From Nannocystis sp. RBIL2 (GTDB lineage: Bacteria; Myxococcota_A; Polyangia; Nannocystales; Nannocystaceae), in contig NZ_JAPNJW010000001.1 in assembly GCF_026626745.1 (NCBI RefSeq), forward strand, positions 62,001 to 126,000: a stretch of 64,000 nt of DNA, read 5' to 3'. The notes below the pieces were generated by a model. That model was not told the origin of the DNA and did no database searches. It was given only the letters and a program-made list of their open reading frames with translations. Below, in pieces: positions 11,281 through 19,860 of this stretch; position 1 is the first letter of the stretch; each line of letters opens with the position of its first letter. The translations under genes and the position numbers were made by a program.

Positions 11281-13806
11281 ATGCGCCCCGCGCTGGTCTG
11301 CTCTCCCGGCGAATCCAGGCCCCACGTCCGCCCCGCGCGTCCCGTCACGCTGTTCTGCGTGGTCGCGCTGCTCGCCGCCTGCAACGACGCTCCGGGCCGC
11401 CCCACCGACGGCCCCGTCACCACCTCCGGCGAGGCCACGAGCGGCACGACTGCCACCGCCGGGGAGTCGCCCACGACCACGACGGACGATTCGACGAACC
11501 CGCCGACCGGCACGGGCGCGACCACCGGGCTCACCGGCGACACTGGCGAGCCCATCGACGCCTGCGGCGGCTGCGAGGTCGGCAGCGTCTGCGATCCTGC
11601 CAGCGGCTGCCTCGCCTGCGACGGCCCCGGCAGCTGTCCCGACGCAGTCCTCTACGCCGCGCCCGACGCCACCGGCAGCGAATGCACATACGCCGCTCCG
11701 TGCTCTCTGACCGACGCCCAGGCGGTGGTCCGGATCTTCAACAAGGTCATGACCGGCGAGATCCGCGTCTACCTGCGCGGCGGCACCTACTCGCTGACCA
11801 CGCCGTGGGTCCACGCCGCGGCCGACTCCGGCAGCGGCGGCCACGACATCGTCTGGCGGGCCTTCCCGGGCGAGACCCCGATCTTGAGCGGCGGCGTGAG
11901 CGTCGGCCCGTGGCGCCTCGTCGACCCCGAGCACGACGTCTACCGGGCACCTGTCCCTTCGGACAGCCGCCAGCTATGGGTCGACGGCGAACGGGCAATC
12001 CGCGCCCGCGGCCCCGAAGCCCCCGCCGGCTTCGTCGAGACCGCCACCGGCTACACTGCCCCGGACGCAAGCATGGCCGCGTGGGCCGACATCACCGCGA
12101 TCGAGGTCGTCGGCCACCGGTTCTGGAAGAGCTTCCGCTGCCCGCTCGCCGCGGTCGCCGGCGCCGAGGTCACCGTGCAGAGCCCGTGCTGGACCGACGC
12201 CCAGCTGCATCAGGACATGAACGGCGACTTCAGCATGGCCCTGCCGCAGTGGTTCGAGAACGCCCGCGAGCTGCTCGACGAGCCCGGCGAGTTCTACCTC
12301 GACCGCAACGCCAAGACCGTCGATCACATCCCGCGCGCCGGCGTCGACCTGCAGGCCGCGCCCGCGGTGCTGCCTGTCCTCGAGACCCTGCTCCATGGGG
12401 CAGGTACGACCGACGCCCCGCTGCGCCACGTCCGCTTCGAGGGCCTGACCTTCGCCCACTCGACCTGGCGGGCCCCGAGCGGCGCCCAGGGCTACGTCGA
12501 GCTGCAGGCCGGCATCCGCCTGGTCGGCGGCGGCACCTGGGCCAGCGAGAAGACCCCGGCCGCGGTCCGCTTCGAGGCCGCCGACCACGTCACGATCGCC
12601 GGCTGCACCTTCACCCACCTCGGCGCCGGCGCGCTGTCCTTCGAGCTCGGCGCCCACGACAACCTGGTCGTCGGCAACCGCTTCGACGACATCTCGGCCG
12701 GCGCGATCCAGCTCGGCGACGTCACCCAGCCGTGGCACCACCACCCCGAGGACCCGGCCACGATCGTCGCCGACAACACGATCCGCGACAACTTCATCAC
12801 CCGCACCGGCGTCGAGTACCCGAGCACCGTGGCGATCTGGGCCGGCTACACCGAGGGCACGCGGATCGAGCACAACGACCTGTTCGAGCTGCCGTACACC
12901 GGGATCTCGGTCGGCTGGGGCTGGGGCGCGGTCGACGTCGACTACCCCACGCCGGCGTCGTCGCTCGACAATCACATCGAGGGCAACCGCGTCGCCTATC
13001 ACCTGCGGGTGCTCGAGGACGGCGGCGGCATCTACACCCTGGGCGCGCAGATGGGCTCGACCACCCAGGGCAACTACGTCCACAACCAGGGTCACCCGTA
13101 CGGCGCGCTCTACCTCGACAACGGCACCCAGCATTACGCGGTGACCGGCAACGTGGTCGAGAAGGTCGACTACTGGCTGTTGTGCACGACCTACGCCACC
13201 GACGCGACGAACAATGTCATCACCGGCAATTACAGCGAGCTCGACAATCCGTTCGTCCAGCCCGACCCGCCGCACCCGTCGAACACGATCGCCGATAACG
13301 TGGTGTTCGGCGCGACCCTGCCGCCCGAGGCGCTGGCGATCGTCGCGGCCGCCGGCCTGTCGCCCGAGCACCGGGCGATGCACCCCGACGACGTCGCCCG
13401 CGGCCTGCCCGCGACTGCCTCTTCGATCTACGACCCCGGCCACCCCGAGGCCCACGGCAACGACGGCGACGGCCGCACCGGCTGGTCGCCCAAGGGCGGC
13501 GACGAGGACCCCTCGCCGTGGTGGCAAGTCGACCTGCAGCAGCCGCACGCGCTGGCCGGCGCGGAAGTGGTGACGCGCTGGGAGCTCGACCAGCCCAGCA
13601 CCCGCGCCGAGCTCGAGATCGTCGGCGCCAACCAGCCCGACGCGAGCGACGCGGTGGTGCTCGCCCGCCTCGGCGCCACGCCGGTGCCCCACCGCGCGAT
13701 CTGGCAGGCCCGCTGGGACGACCGCACGCCCTACCGCTACGTGCGCGTGCGCAAGGCCGGCTACATGTACCTCGGCGAGGTCCGCGTCCTCGCGGCCGGC
13801 GAATGA
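11281..13806 (+). CDS. Surface lipoprotein: right-handed beta-helix plus discoidin-like domain
   Basis: The 841-residue protein has a signal ending LAAC (Cys34), a Thr-rich linker, and a short Cys-rich segment (CGGCEVGSVCDPASGC). A long right-handed parallel beta-helix occupies about residues 120-690 (YLRGGTYSL, FEGLTFAHSTW, ITRTGVEYPSTVAIW, ITGNYSELDNPF). The C-terminal ~130 residues resemble an F5/8 type C (discoidin) sugar-binding domain (ATASSIYDPGHP, WWQVDLQQPHAL, YRYVRVRKAG). This is the build of secreted polysaccharide lyases or glycosidases; the catalytic residues cannot be assigned by eye. Two phased-repeat hairpins lie inside the gene. Confidence 0.8.
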   Translation: MRPALVCSPGESRPHVRPARPVTLFCVVALLAACNDAPGRPTDGPVTTSGEATSGTTATAGESPTTTTDDSTNPPTGTGATTGLTGDTGEPIDACGGCEVGSVCDPASGCLACDGPGSCPDAVLYAAPDATGSECTYAAPCSLTDAQAVVRIFNKVMTGEIRVYLRGGTYSLTTPWVHAAADSGSGGHDIVWRAFPGETPILSGGVSVGPWRLVDPEHDVYRAPVPSDSRQLWVDGERAIRARGPEAPAGFVETATGYTAPDASMAAWADITAIEVVGHRFWKSFRCPLAAVAGAEVTVQSPCWTDAQLHQDMNGDFSMALPQWFENARELLDEPGEFYLDRNAKTVDHIPRAGVDLQAAPAVLPVLETLLHGAGTTDAPLRHVRFEGLTFAHSTWRAPSGAQGYVELQAGIRLVGGGTWASEKTPAAVRFEAADHVTIAGCTFTHLGAGALSFELGAHDNLVVGNRFDDISAGAIQLGDVTQPWHHHPEDPATIVADNTIRDNFITRTGVEYPSTVAIWAGYTEGTRIEHNDLFELPYTGISVGWGWGAVDVDYPTPASSLDNHIEGNRVAYHLRVLEDGGGIYTLGAQMGSTTQGNYVHNQGHPYGALYLDNGTQHYAVTGNVVEKVDYWLLCTTYATDATNNVITGNYSELDNPFVQPDPPHPSNTIADNVVFGATLPPEALAIVAAAGLSPEHRAMHPDDVARGLPATASSIYDPGHPEAHGNDGDGRTGWSPKGGDEDPSPWWQVDLQQPHALAGAEVVTRWELDQPSTRAELEIVGANQPDASDAVVLARLGATPVPHRAIWQARWDDRTPYRYVRVRKAGYMYLGEVRVLAAGE
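11950..11967. repeat. Hairpin pair CCTG/CAGC of the phased repeat, in coding sequence
   Basis: CCTG at 11950 and CAGC at 11964 are 14 bp apart, with TGTCC and GGACA arms. Confidence 0.6.
12373..12404. repeat. Three phased repeat cores in coding sequence
   Basis: CCTG at 12373, CCTG at 12387 and CAGG at 12401 keep exact 14-bp spacing within the beta-helix gene. The arms are more diverged than in intergenic arrays. Confidence 0.5.
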
Positions 13807-13810
13807 CGAC

Positions 13811-13828
13811 CATGTCCTTCGGGACATA
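13811..13828. repeat. Phased repeat hairpin with TTCG loop in a convergent gap
   Basis: ATGTCC-TTCG-GGACAT lies 5 bp after the beta-helix stop, with CATG at 13811 and CATA at 13825. The UUCG tetraloop would make a very stable RNA hairpin on either strand's read-through. Confidence 0.85.
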
Positions 13829-13856
13829 TCGTACGACACGCTGATTCGCGTCGCGC

Positions 13857-14630
13857 TCAGGCGAGACGCACGTAAAGCTGGACCCCGAGGTCGGCCTCGG
13901 TCCAGCCGGCGCGGGTCATCATCCGCTGCCACGCCGGAGCGCGCGCGAGGGCGTCGATGTCCGAGCGGGCCACGCGGAGGCCCTCGTGCAGCTTGTCGGG
14001 CTCGACCACGGTGGTCACCGCGGGGCTGCGGACCTCGGCCAGAGTGCGCGCGACGACCACGTACTTGTGGTTCTTCCACTGCGTCATGCCGCCCGGCAGC
14101 GGCAGGTCTTCGGCGTCGCGCGGGCGCATGCCGAGGCCGACCCGCAGCTCCACGCTCTGCGGTGTCTGCCCGCGAAATCCGAAGGTCGGGCCACGGTACA
14201 GCATCGCCGTCCACGACCCGTCCGCCAGGTCGCCGAGCGCGACCCCGTGCGCCGCGGCGCAGTTCAGGAGCGCCTCGCGGTCGCGCGGCTTCATCGCCGC
14301 CTGCTTGCCCGCGATGAAGTCGCCGACCACGCTGCCGGGCGTGCCCGGGATGACGAAGTCGTCGTCGACGCCGAAGTCCGCCAGGCGGTCGCCGAGCAGC
14401 GCGTCGACGGTATGCGGCCGGTCGTCGTCGAAGGCGTGGGGCGTCATCAGCGGGATCACGCCCATGCGCAGGTGGCGGTCGTGCAAGTGCCAGGCGTGCA
14501 AGAAGGCCTCCAGCCGCGCGGCATCGACAGGCCCGATCCGCCCCCGCCGCCCATAGTAGAGCCCGGAGCCGTCGAGCCGGTTGAGGCGGAGGACACCCTC
14601 GAGGCCGGGGTGCTTGCTGAGCAAGGGCAT
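13857..14630 (-). CDS. Conserved hypothetical protein, 257 residues
   Basis: I do not recognise a family. The ATG at 14630 is preferred; an in-frame extension to 14735 would include the repeat array and reads as low-complexity Arg. The protein appears cytosolic, with no signal or membrane segment. Notable stretches are HDRHLRMGVIPLMTPHAFDDD, PGTPGSVVGDFIAGKQAA and GMTQWKNHKYVVVARTLAEV. The run RLDGSGLYYGRRGRIGPVDA near the start is rich in glycine. It is convergent with the beta-helix gene and lies downstream of uvsE on the same strand. Confidence 0.65.
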   Translation of the reverse strand: MPLLSKHPGLEGVLRLNRLDGSGLYYGRRGRIGPVDAARLEAFLHAWHLHDRHLRMGVIPLMTPHAFDDDRPHTVDALLGDRLADFGVDDDFVIPGTPGSVVGDFIAGKQAAMKPRDREALLNCAAAHGVALGDLADGSWTAMLYRGPTFGFRGQTPQSVELRVGLGMRPRDAEDLPLPGGMTQWKNHKYVVVARTLAEVRSPAVTTVVEPDKLHEGLRVARSDIDALARAPAWQRMMTRAGWTEADLGVQLYVRLA

Positions 14631-14709
14631 GGAACGCGAGAGTAGCGCGGGCGCCCGCCGACCGCGACCGGCCAGCCGACGGACCTGCCCGCGAGCCCAC
14701 CTCGACTCA

Positions 14710-14760
14710 TCTGTCTCGATAGACATGTACGTCAAGACATGTCTTTTCGAGCAATTCTCG
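14710..14760. repeat. Phased CATG repeat array upstream of a hypothetical gene
   Basis: Cores are TCTG 14710, CATG 14724, CATG 14738 and CAAT 14752, all 14 bp apart. The array lies between two minus-strand genes (uvsE and the 257-residue protein). Confidence 0.85.
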
Positions 14761-14783
14761 GATGCACCACCCGGCGCCGCGGC

Positions 14784-15698
14784 TCACGCCGCTCGGGGCT
14801 TCGCCTGCGCCGCGACCCACCGAGCCAGGCGCAGCACCGCCTGCTCCTTGGCCTTGGCCTCGACGTCCACGGTGATCCGGCGGCCCAGCCACGCCTGCGG
14901 CACGTCGGCCGGGCGCACGTAGTCGTCGTGGATGTGCGGCTGCTTGCTGGCCCAGCCGCCCTTCGGGCTCGAGATGTGGGCCCACGGTTCGCGCGCGCCC
15001 CACGTCGCGGCCGCCAGCTCGATCGCCTCCTCCACGGGGATCTTGCCGGGCAAGCAGCGGTGGTGATGGACGTCGTGGACGAGCGGCAGGCCGGCGCGGG
15101 CGCACACCGGCAGGAGGTCGTCGACGGTGAACACGCGGTCGTCGTTCTCGAGGACGATCCGCTCGCGCCCCCGCGGCGACAGGCGATCGAGCCCGCGCTC
15201 GAGCCGCGCGAGCGCGGTCGCCTTGTCGGGCTGCGCGCCGCCGCCGTGCAACGTGACCTGTTCGGCGCCGACGAGCTCGGCCATCCGCCCGTGGTGCTCG
15301 AGCTCGGCGAGCGAGCTCTCGACCACCGCCGGCGAGGCCGAACCGGGGACCACGAACTGGTCGGGGTGAAAGCTCAGCCGCACGTCCTTGGCCCGCGCCA
15401 GCTCCCGCGCTGCCGTCAGCCGCCGCTCGACGCCGCTCCAGGTCGGCAGCTCCTCGAGGGCGTAGCCGACCTCGGGGTGGGTGGCGAGCGGGAACAACTG
15501 CGAGGAGATCCGGAACGCGCCGATCCCCCGCTCCGCGCACCACGTCACGGCCGCGGCCAGCGCGTCGGCGTTGGCGAGCGCGATCTCGCCGAGGTACAGC
15601 CGCTGGGCCGCACGCGGCTTGGCGCCGACGACCCGCGCGGTGGCGTGGCGGAACTTGATCGGCTCCGCGAGGAAGGTGCAGCAGAGACCCAAGCGCAC
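14784..15698 (-). CDS. uvsE: UV damage endonuclease
   Basis: GTG at 15698 gives a 304-residue protein beginning RLGLCCTFLAEPIKFR, the hallmark N-terminus of the UvdE/UvsE family. These are TIM-barrel, metal-dependent endonucleases that nick DNA 5' to UV photoproducts. Family segments follow in order: FRISSQLFPLATHP, LSFHPDQFVVPGS, LHGGGAQPDK, LENDD, LVHDVHHHRC and HISSPKGGW, with metal-ligating His/Glu/Asp residues. Length matches bacterial members. The longer open frame upstream (to 15899) lacks family similarity. It acts in DNA repair independently of nucleotide-excision proteins. Confidence 0.93.
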   Translation of the reverse strand: MRLGLCCTFLAEPIKFRHATARVVGAKPRAAQRLYLGEIALANADALAAAVTWCAERGIGAFRISSQLFPLATHPEVGYALEELPTWSGVERRLTAARELARAKDVRLSFHPDQFVVPGSASPAVVESSLAELEHHGRMAELVGAEQVTLHGGGAQPDKATALARLERGLDRLSPRGRERIVLENDDRVFTVDDLLPVCARAGLPLVHDVHHHRCLPGKIPVEEAIELAAATWGAREPWAHISSPKGGWASKQPHIHDDYVRPADVPQAWLGRRITVDVEAKAKEQAVLRLARWVAAQAKPRAA

Positions 15699-15847
15699 CG
15701 TCCTAGCATGATCGCAACTGCCCCCATTCACAAACCCATCCGTGAGCGCGCGCCCGTGATTCACCGCAGTCGCTGCGGTGGCGCACGCACCAATGCCCGC
15801 ACCCGCCGGTCCGGCGAATGCGGGCAGTCCATCGCACCGGAATTTAC

Positions 15848-16444
15848 TCAGGCCGTCGCGTTGGTCTCGAGGCCGAGCTCGCTCTCCTCGCGCTTCCACG
15901 CGCGGGCCAGCATCGTCCGGCTTTGACGCTCGAGGTCGGCGACCGGCAGGTTGTCTTCGCGCAGCTCCTGGGCCACCAGGCTCGGCAAGATCCGGTCGAT
16001 GTGCATCACCAGGCGGGCCGCGTCGCGGTAGCCCTGCTCGGCCAGCATCGCGGTGTCGCGGTCGCCGAGGCCGTTCGCCGTGGTGAACAGCATCAGGTAG
16101 CTGACTGCCACGAGCGACAGGAAGGTGTAGTCGTCGCGGATCGCCTTGCAGGCGCTGAGCGGGCGCAGGCGGCTGGTGAGGCCGGCGAGGAAGCCGGTGA
16201 CCGTGGTGACTGCGTCCTTGAACGGCTGCGTGACCTTGCCGCCGAGCGCCTCGGTACGTGCGTCGAGCAGCTTGAGGTGGCCCTCGAGCGTGCGCTGGAA
16301 CTCCTGCACCGCGCCGAGCGCCTGCAGGTGGCTCGTGCCGGTCAGCATGCGCGCCTGGCGATCGATCGCCCGCAGGCCGTGATTCACCAGCGCGTGCATG
16401 TCAGTCAGGTAGGTCGTCAAGGTCGCGGTCGTCTTCTCAGTCAT
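15848..16444 (-). CDS. Helical protein, possibly ferritin-like (DUF892/YciE-like)
   Basis: ATG at 16444 gives 198 residues beginning MTEKTTATLTTYLTDMHALV. The product is predicted all-helical with repeated polar-hydrophobic heptads. The start resembles YciE/DUF892 four-helix proteins (YLTDMHALVNHGLRAIDRQ), and later helices carry candidate ligands (DDYTFLSLVAVSYLMLF, EQGYRDAARLVMHI). A ferritin-like fold is only suggested; the di-iron Glu/His pattern is incomplete. The 13 upstream in-frame residues are not needed. Confidence 0.55.
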   Translation of the reverse strand: MTEKTTATLTTYLTDMHALVNHGLRAIDRQARMLTGTSHLQALGAVQEFQRTLEGHLKLLDARTEALGGKVTQPFKDAVTTVTGFLAGLTSRLRPLSACKAIRDDYTFLSLVAVSYLMLFTTANGLGDRDTAMLAEQGYRDAARLVMHIDRILPSLVAQELREDNLPVADLERQSRTMLARAWKREESELGLETNATA

Positions 16445-16630
16445 GATGTCGTCTCTCGCGTCGTTCGGTTCGCGGCCAGGCATGCGTCATCGCGTCGCCG
16501 CGGCAACCGGGCTGTGCCGGGCACTCGCCTGATTTCGCCGCGACCGGGACACGAGAAGGCCGCCAGCGGGCCGGTCCGCGCGGCCGCGCAGCGCGTGCGC
16601 GCAAGCACCGCCCGGCGAGCGGGCGACTCG

Positions 16631-16764
16631 GACGCACCGATCGAGCGAGGCGCTGCTGCACTCGTAATAACCCGCGAGGCGAGGCTCAGGCGGGCGATGC
16701 GGGCGCGTCAATCGAGCGAGAAGCTGCTGCCCTCGTAACAAGCCGCGAACGTGGTGAGGCTCAG
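16631..16764. repeat. Direct duplication of the 3' end of a lipoprotein gene
   Basis: 16631-16689 and 16704-16764 share an obvious ~60-bp similarity, including ATCGAGCGAG, GCTGCTGC, CTCGTAA and GAGGCTCAG. The right-hand copy is the last codons of the lipoprotein at 16708-17571 (CYEGSSFSLD then stop). The left copy still reads YYECSSASLD in the same direction but without the stop in register, as if a second paralogue's tail remained. Confidence 0.7.
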
Positions 16765-17571
16765 TCCGGTCGCAGCCTCTGCGCCCGCGACCAGCCCCGG
16801 CGTGTTACAGCCGCCGTCGTCCTCCGGCCATTCATAGGCGCAGGCGGCGTAGAAGTTGAACTGGCCGGACACGTCGGTCACGGTCGCCGCGCCCTGGCCC
16901 TGCACCGTGTGCGCGTTGTAACCGTTGAGGATCACGTGCTCGAGCAGCACTCCGGGCGCGAGGTTCAGCGTGAACGCGACCGGCTCGTAGGACGACAGCA
17001 CCAGGGTCAGCGGCACGTCGACGCGGGTGACCTCGACCGTGAGGGCGTTCCCGGACGCCTGGTACACGCCGATGATGTGCAGCTCCTCGGCCTGCGCCAT
17101 CGGCTCGACGAAGCTCGTCAGCTGGCCCATGGTGCACAGGCCCGCAGGGACCGGCGGCCCGACGACCTCGCCGGTGTCGCCGGTGGTGTCGGTCGTCTCG
17201 CCCGTGGTCGTCGTCGTCGTCTCGCCCGTGGTCGTCGTGGTCGTCGTCTCGTCGGCGGTCGTGCCGGTGGTGGTCGTCGTGGAGCTCGACGAGCTCGTGT
17301 CGATGCCCTGCGTGGTCGTGTCGGTGGTGCTCGTCGTCGTCGTGGTGGTCGTGCCGGTCGTCGTGGTGTCGCCCGCGCTGCTGCTGGCGTCCGAATCGCT
17401 GCCCGTCGACGTCGTCGTCGTCGTCGTCTCGTCGCCGGTCGTCGGCGTCGGCCCGGTCGTCGTGGTGGTCGAGCTGTTGCCGCTGCTGCCGGAGCCGTCG
17501 TCGGTGGTGGCGATGGAGTCGTCGCCGCAGGCGGCGAGCAGCAAGGTGGAGAGGAGGACCGCGCGGAGCAT
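16708..17571 (-). CDS. Lipoprotein with very long Thr/Ser linker
   Basis: The 287-residue product starts MLRAVLLSTLLLAAC (lipobox LAAC, Cys15). About 110 residues of almost pure Thr/Ser/Gly/Asp follow (residues ~22-145), encoded by iterated ACGACG-like triplets. The C-terminal ~140 residues form a small domain (VPAGLCTMGQLTSFVEPM, PVAFTLNLAPGVLLEHVILNG, CAYEWPEDDGGCNTPG). The function is unknown; it is most likely a surface protein presented on a flexible stalk. Its 3' end is partly duplicated downstream. Confidence 0.75.
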   Translation of the reverse strand: MLRAVLLSTLLLAACGDDSIATTDDGSGSSGNSSTTTTTGPTPTTGDETTTTTTSTGSDSDASSSAGDTTTTGTTTTTTTSTTDTTTQGIDTSSSSSTTTTTGTTADETTTTTTTGETTTTTTGETTDTTGDTGEVVGPPVPAGLCTMGQLTSFVEPMAQAEELHIIGVYQASGNALTVEVTRVDVPLTLVLSSYEPVAFTLNLAPGVLLEHVILNGYNAHTVQGQGAATVTDVSGQFNFYAACAYEWPEDDGGCNTPGLVAGAEAATGLSLTTFAACYEGSSFSLD

Positions 17572-17651
17572 TGCGTAGATCCTAGGATGTTTCGGCGCCG
17601 CGAGAAAAATTGCGCGACGCGGCGCCGCCCAGCCGCCCTCCGGCCCCGAGG

Positions 17652-17677
17652 CCGGCTCGCGCGGAGCCGGGTTTTTT
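17652..17677 (+). terminator. Rho-independent terminator-like hairpin, orphan
   Basis: CCGGCTC (17652-17658) and GAGCCGG (17664-17670) form a 7-bp stem with a 5-nt loop, followed by G and six T on the plus strand. No plus-strand gene ends just upstream, so it would terminate an unannotated short transcript or act as an attenuator ahead of the kinase operon. Confidence 0.65.
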
Positions 17678-17816
17678 GGCCGCAGACTCCCCGGCTCGTC
17701 TGCTCGCGCGGGCAGCGTGGATGCCGGACAGATGCGGCAGAACAGCGATTACGCGGCCGTTTCGCCGGACAACGGCCGAGCCCGGCGCTGCGCGACGAGC
17801 CAGCGGTCCTTTGGGT

Positions 17817-17850
17817 CATGTACGATCCGACATGTCCGATCAATCCTAGA
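17817..17850. repeat. Phased CATG repeat units upstream of kinase operon
   Basis: CATG at 17817, CATG at 17831 and CCTA at 17845 keep 14-bp spacing. The array lies about 290 bp ahead of the kinase start. Confidence 0.75.
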
Positions 17851-18132
17851 ACCCTCGACCGGCCGCCGATCCGGGCGGTTTTCGCGGCGGTCGCGCGATG
17901 ACGCGCGGGTCGGGGCGCCGCCGCGAGCGACTTGGGACGACGCACGTCGGGTGGTCCTGGCATCTCACAGACAGTCACCTCGTCCGACCTCGCCACGCCC
18001 GCCAGAGCCTGCCCGACGGCCAATCAGCCGCAGATCCGGCCAGCGCGGGACGCTCGCGGACCGGCGGCGGAGCTCGCCGCGCGGCCGGTCGGGCCACTTT
18101 ACCGACGGCGGCGCCGGGGCTAGCCTCGCGTC

Positions 18133-19860
18133 GTGAAGTTCACCGAGGAGGAGCTCGGCGAGGCGGAGCAGGCCGAGGCGCACGTGACCTCGACGCTGCA
18201 TCCGCCGCCCAGGGCCGACACACGCGTGGGCATCCTCCTCGCCGACCGCTACCGGATCATGGATCGCCTGGGCAAGGGCGGCATGGCGGCGGTGTACCGC
18301 GCGGTCGACCGCCAGTCCGGCATGGAGTACGCGGTCAAGTTCCTCGACCGACGCTTCACGGCCGACCCCGACATGGGTCGACGCTGTCAACGCGAGGCGC
18401 GGACGATGGCGGAGATCGAGAGTCGCCACGTGCCGCGGGCGTTCCTGGTCGGCACGACGCCGGAGAACGAGATCTACTTCGTGATGGAGTTCCTGCGCGG
18501 CCGCGACCTCGACCAGGTGCTCACGCGCGAGGGCCCGCTGCCGTGGCGGCGCGCGGCGGCGATCGGGGTCCAGCTGTGCGAGGCGCTGGCGGCCGCGCAC
18601 GCCCGCAACATCATCCACCGCGACGTCAAGCCGTCGAACTGCTTCCTCGTCGAGGGCGGCGACGGCGGCGACGACTTCGTCAAGCTGATCGACTTCGGCA
18701 TCGCCAAGGACCTCGACGCCAGCGGCGAGCAGACCGGCCTCGGCCTGGTGCTCGGCACGCCCGGCTACGTCGCGCCCGAGCTGCTCGCCGGCGAGTCGCG
18801 GGCCTCGCCGGCGACCGACGTGTACGGCCTCGGCGTGACGATCTACAAGCTCATGACCGGGCGCCTGCCGTGGCTGCCCGGCAGCGCCGGCGACATGACC
18901 TACGCGCAGATGCACGAGTCGCCGCGGCCGCTGCACGACCACGTGCGCGGCCAGGTGCCGGTGACCATCGAGGCCGCGGTGATGCAGGCGTTCGAGCGCG
19001 ACCCGTCGCGGCGGTTCCGATCGGTCGAGGAGGTCACCGCGGCGCTGCGGCTGGCGCTGGAGGAGCCGCGCGCGGTGCCGCCGAGCGGCTCGGCGGCCCG
19101 CGAGGCGACCGTGGTGCAGGGGTCGACGACCGGCGCGAGCTGGCGGCGCGAGGCCGCGATCGCGGCGGCCACCGCTGCGGCGCTGTTCGGCGGCGCGTGG
19201 TCGCTGGCGCCCGAGGGCAAGCCCGGGCGCGGCGGCTCGGGGCGAGTAGCACTCGTCGACGTGCGGCCGACGCCGACGCACCAGCTGCTCGTGCGCGAGG
19301 CGACGGCCCACGCCGAGCCGGCCCGCATGGCCTCCGCTTCGGCCGCCAAGGCCCGCACTGTGCCCGTCGAGCCCGCGCCTGTGCCCGTCGAGGTGGCACG
19401 CGTCGAGGCGCCGGTCGACGCCGCGACGCCCCCCGTCACCGCCCCCACGCCCGCGCCCCAAGCAGCGCCCGTCCCCACGCCGCCGCCGCCCAGCCCCCAG
19501 TCCGCGCGACCGTTCTCGGCCAGCAAGGTCGAAGCTGAGCTCGAGCAACGGCTGACCGACCTGCGCGTGTGCGCCCGGCCCGGCGCCGACCGCCTGCGCT
19601 TCACCCTGCTCGTGGCCCCCGACGGCGCAGTCGCGGGCGTTCAGGCGAACCCGTCCTCGTTCCGCGAGTGCATCGCCGAGCAGCTCGACGACGTGAAGTT
19701 TTCGGCCAGCGACGGCGGCGGCGAGCTGACGTACTCGTTCCGCGCCAAGGACACGCCGAAGCTCCCGCCGAAGCCCGCGCCCACGGGCAAGAGCACCACC
19801 AAGAAGACGCAGCCCGCGGCCGACGCGGCCGACGACCTGCTGCCCGTGGGAGGCAAGTGA
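18133..19860 (+). CDS. Membrane Ser/Thr protein kinase heading a redox operon
   Basis: GTG at 18133 gives 575 residues. The kinase domain is about 36-310: GKGGMAAVYRA, catalytic lysine 69, HRDVKPSN with Asp164, DFG at 187-189 and GTPGYVAPELL. A membrane-spanning helix lies near 341-358, followed by a long Pro/Ala/Val-rich extracytoplasmic stalk (~360-460) and a small C-terminal domain. That domain (RPFSASKVEAELEQRLTDLR, LVAPDGAVAGVQANPSSFREC) resembles TonB-like/AgmX tails seen in myxobacterial proteins. Its stop overlaps the VKOR gene start (GTGA, 19857-19860), so it heads a coupled operon and may regulate or sense the redox proteins behind it. Confidence 0.92.
   Translation: MKFTEEELGEAEQAEAHVTSTLHPPPRADTRVGILLADRYRIMDRLGKGGMAAVYRAVDRQSGMEYAVKFLDRRFTADPDMGRRCQREARTMAEIESRHVPRAFLVGTTPENEIYFVMEFLRGRDLDQVLTREGPLPWRRAAAIGVQLCEALAAAHARNIIHRDVKPSNCFLVEGGDGGDDFVKLIDFGIAKDLDASGEQTGLGLVLGTPGYVAPELLAGESRASPATDVYGLGVTIYKLMTGRLPWLPGSAGDMTYAQMHESPRPLHDHVRGQVPVTIEAAVMQAFERDPSRRFRSVEEVTAALRLALEEPRAVPPSGSAAREATVVQGSTTGASWRREAAIAAATAAALFGGAWSLAPEGKPGRGGSGRVALVDVRPTPTHQLLVREATAHAEPARMASASAAKARTVPVEPAPVPVEVARVEAPVDAATPPVTAPTPAPQAAPVPTPPPPSPQSARPFSASKVEAELEQRLTDLRVCARPGADRLRFTLLVAPDGAVAGVQANPSSFRECIAEQLDDVKFSASDGGGELTYSFRAKDTPKLPPKPAPTGKSTTKKTQPAADAADDLLPVGGK

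Larger units (their letters stand above)
17572..18132. other. 561-bp intergenic region without a convincing gene
   Basis: This stretch lies between a minus-strand lipoprotein start and the plus-strand kinase operon. It holds a strong plus-strand terminator-like hairpin (17652-17677) and a two-to-three-unit phased repeat (17817-17850). The open frames across it have shadow-like composition. Promoters for both flanking genes should be here but no sequence is clear enough to name. Confidence 0.5.

Noticed and set aside
11974..14700. Antisense open frame of about 900 codons spanning two genes
   Set aside because: It crosses a convergent gap and a repeat array, lacks domain signatures and is explained by GC skew at codon positions.
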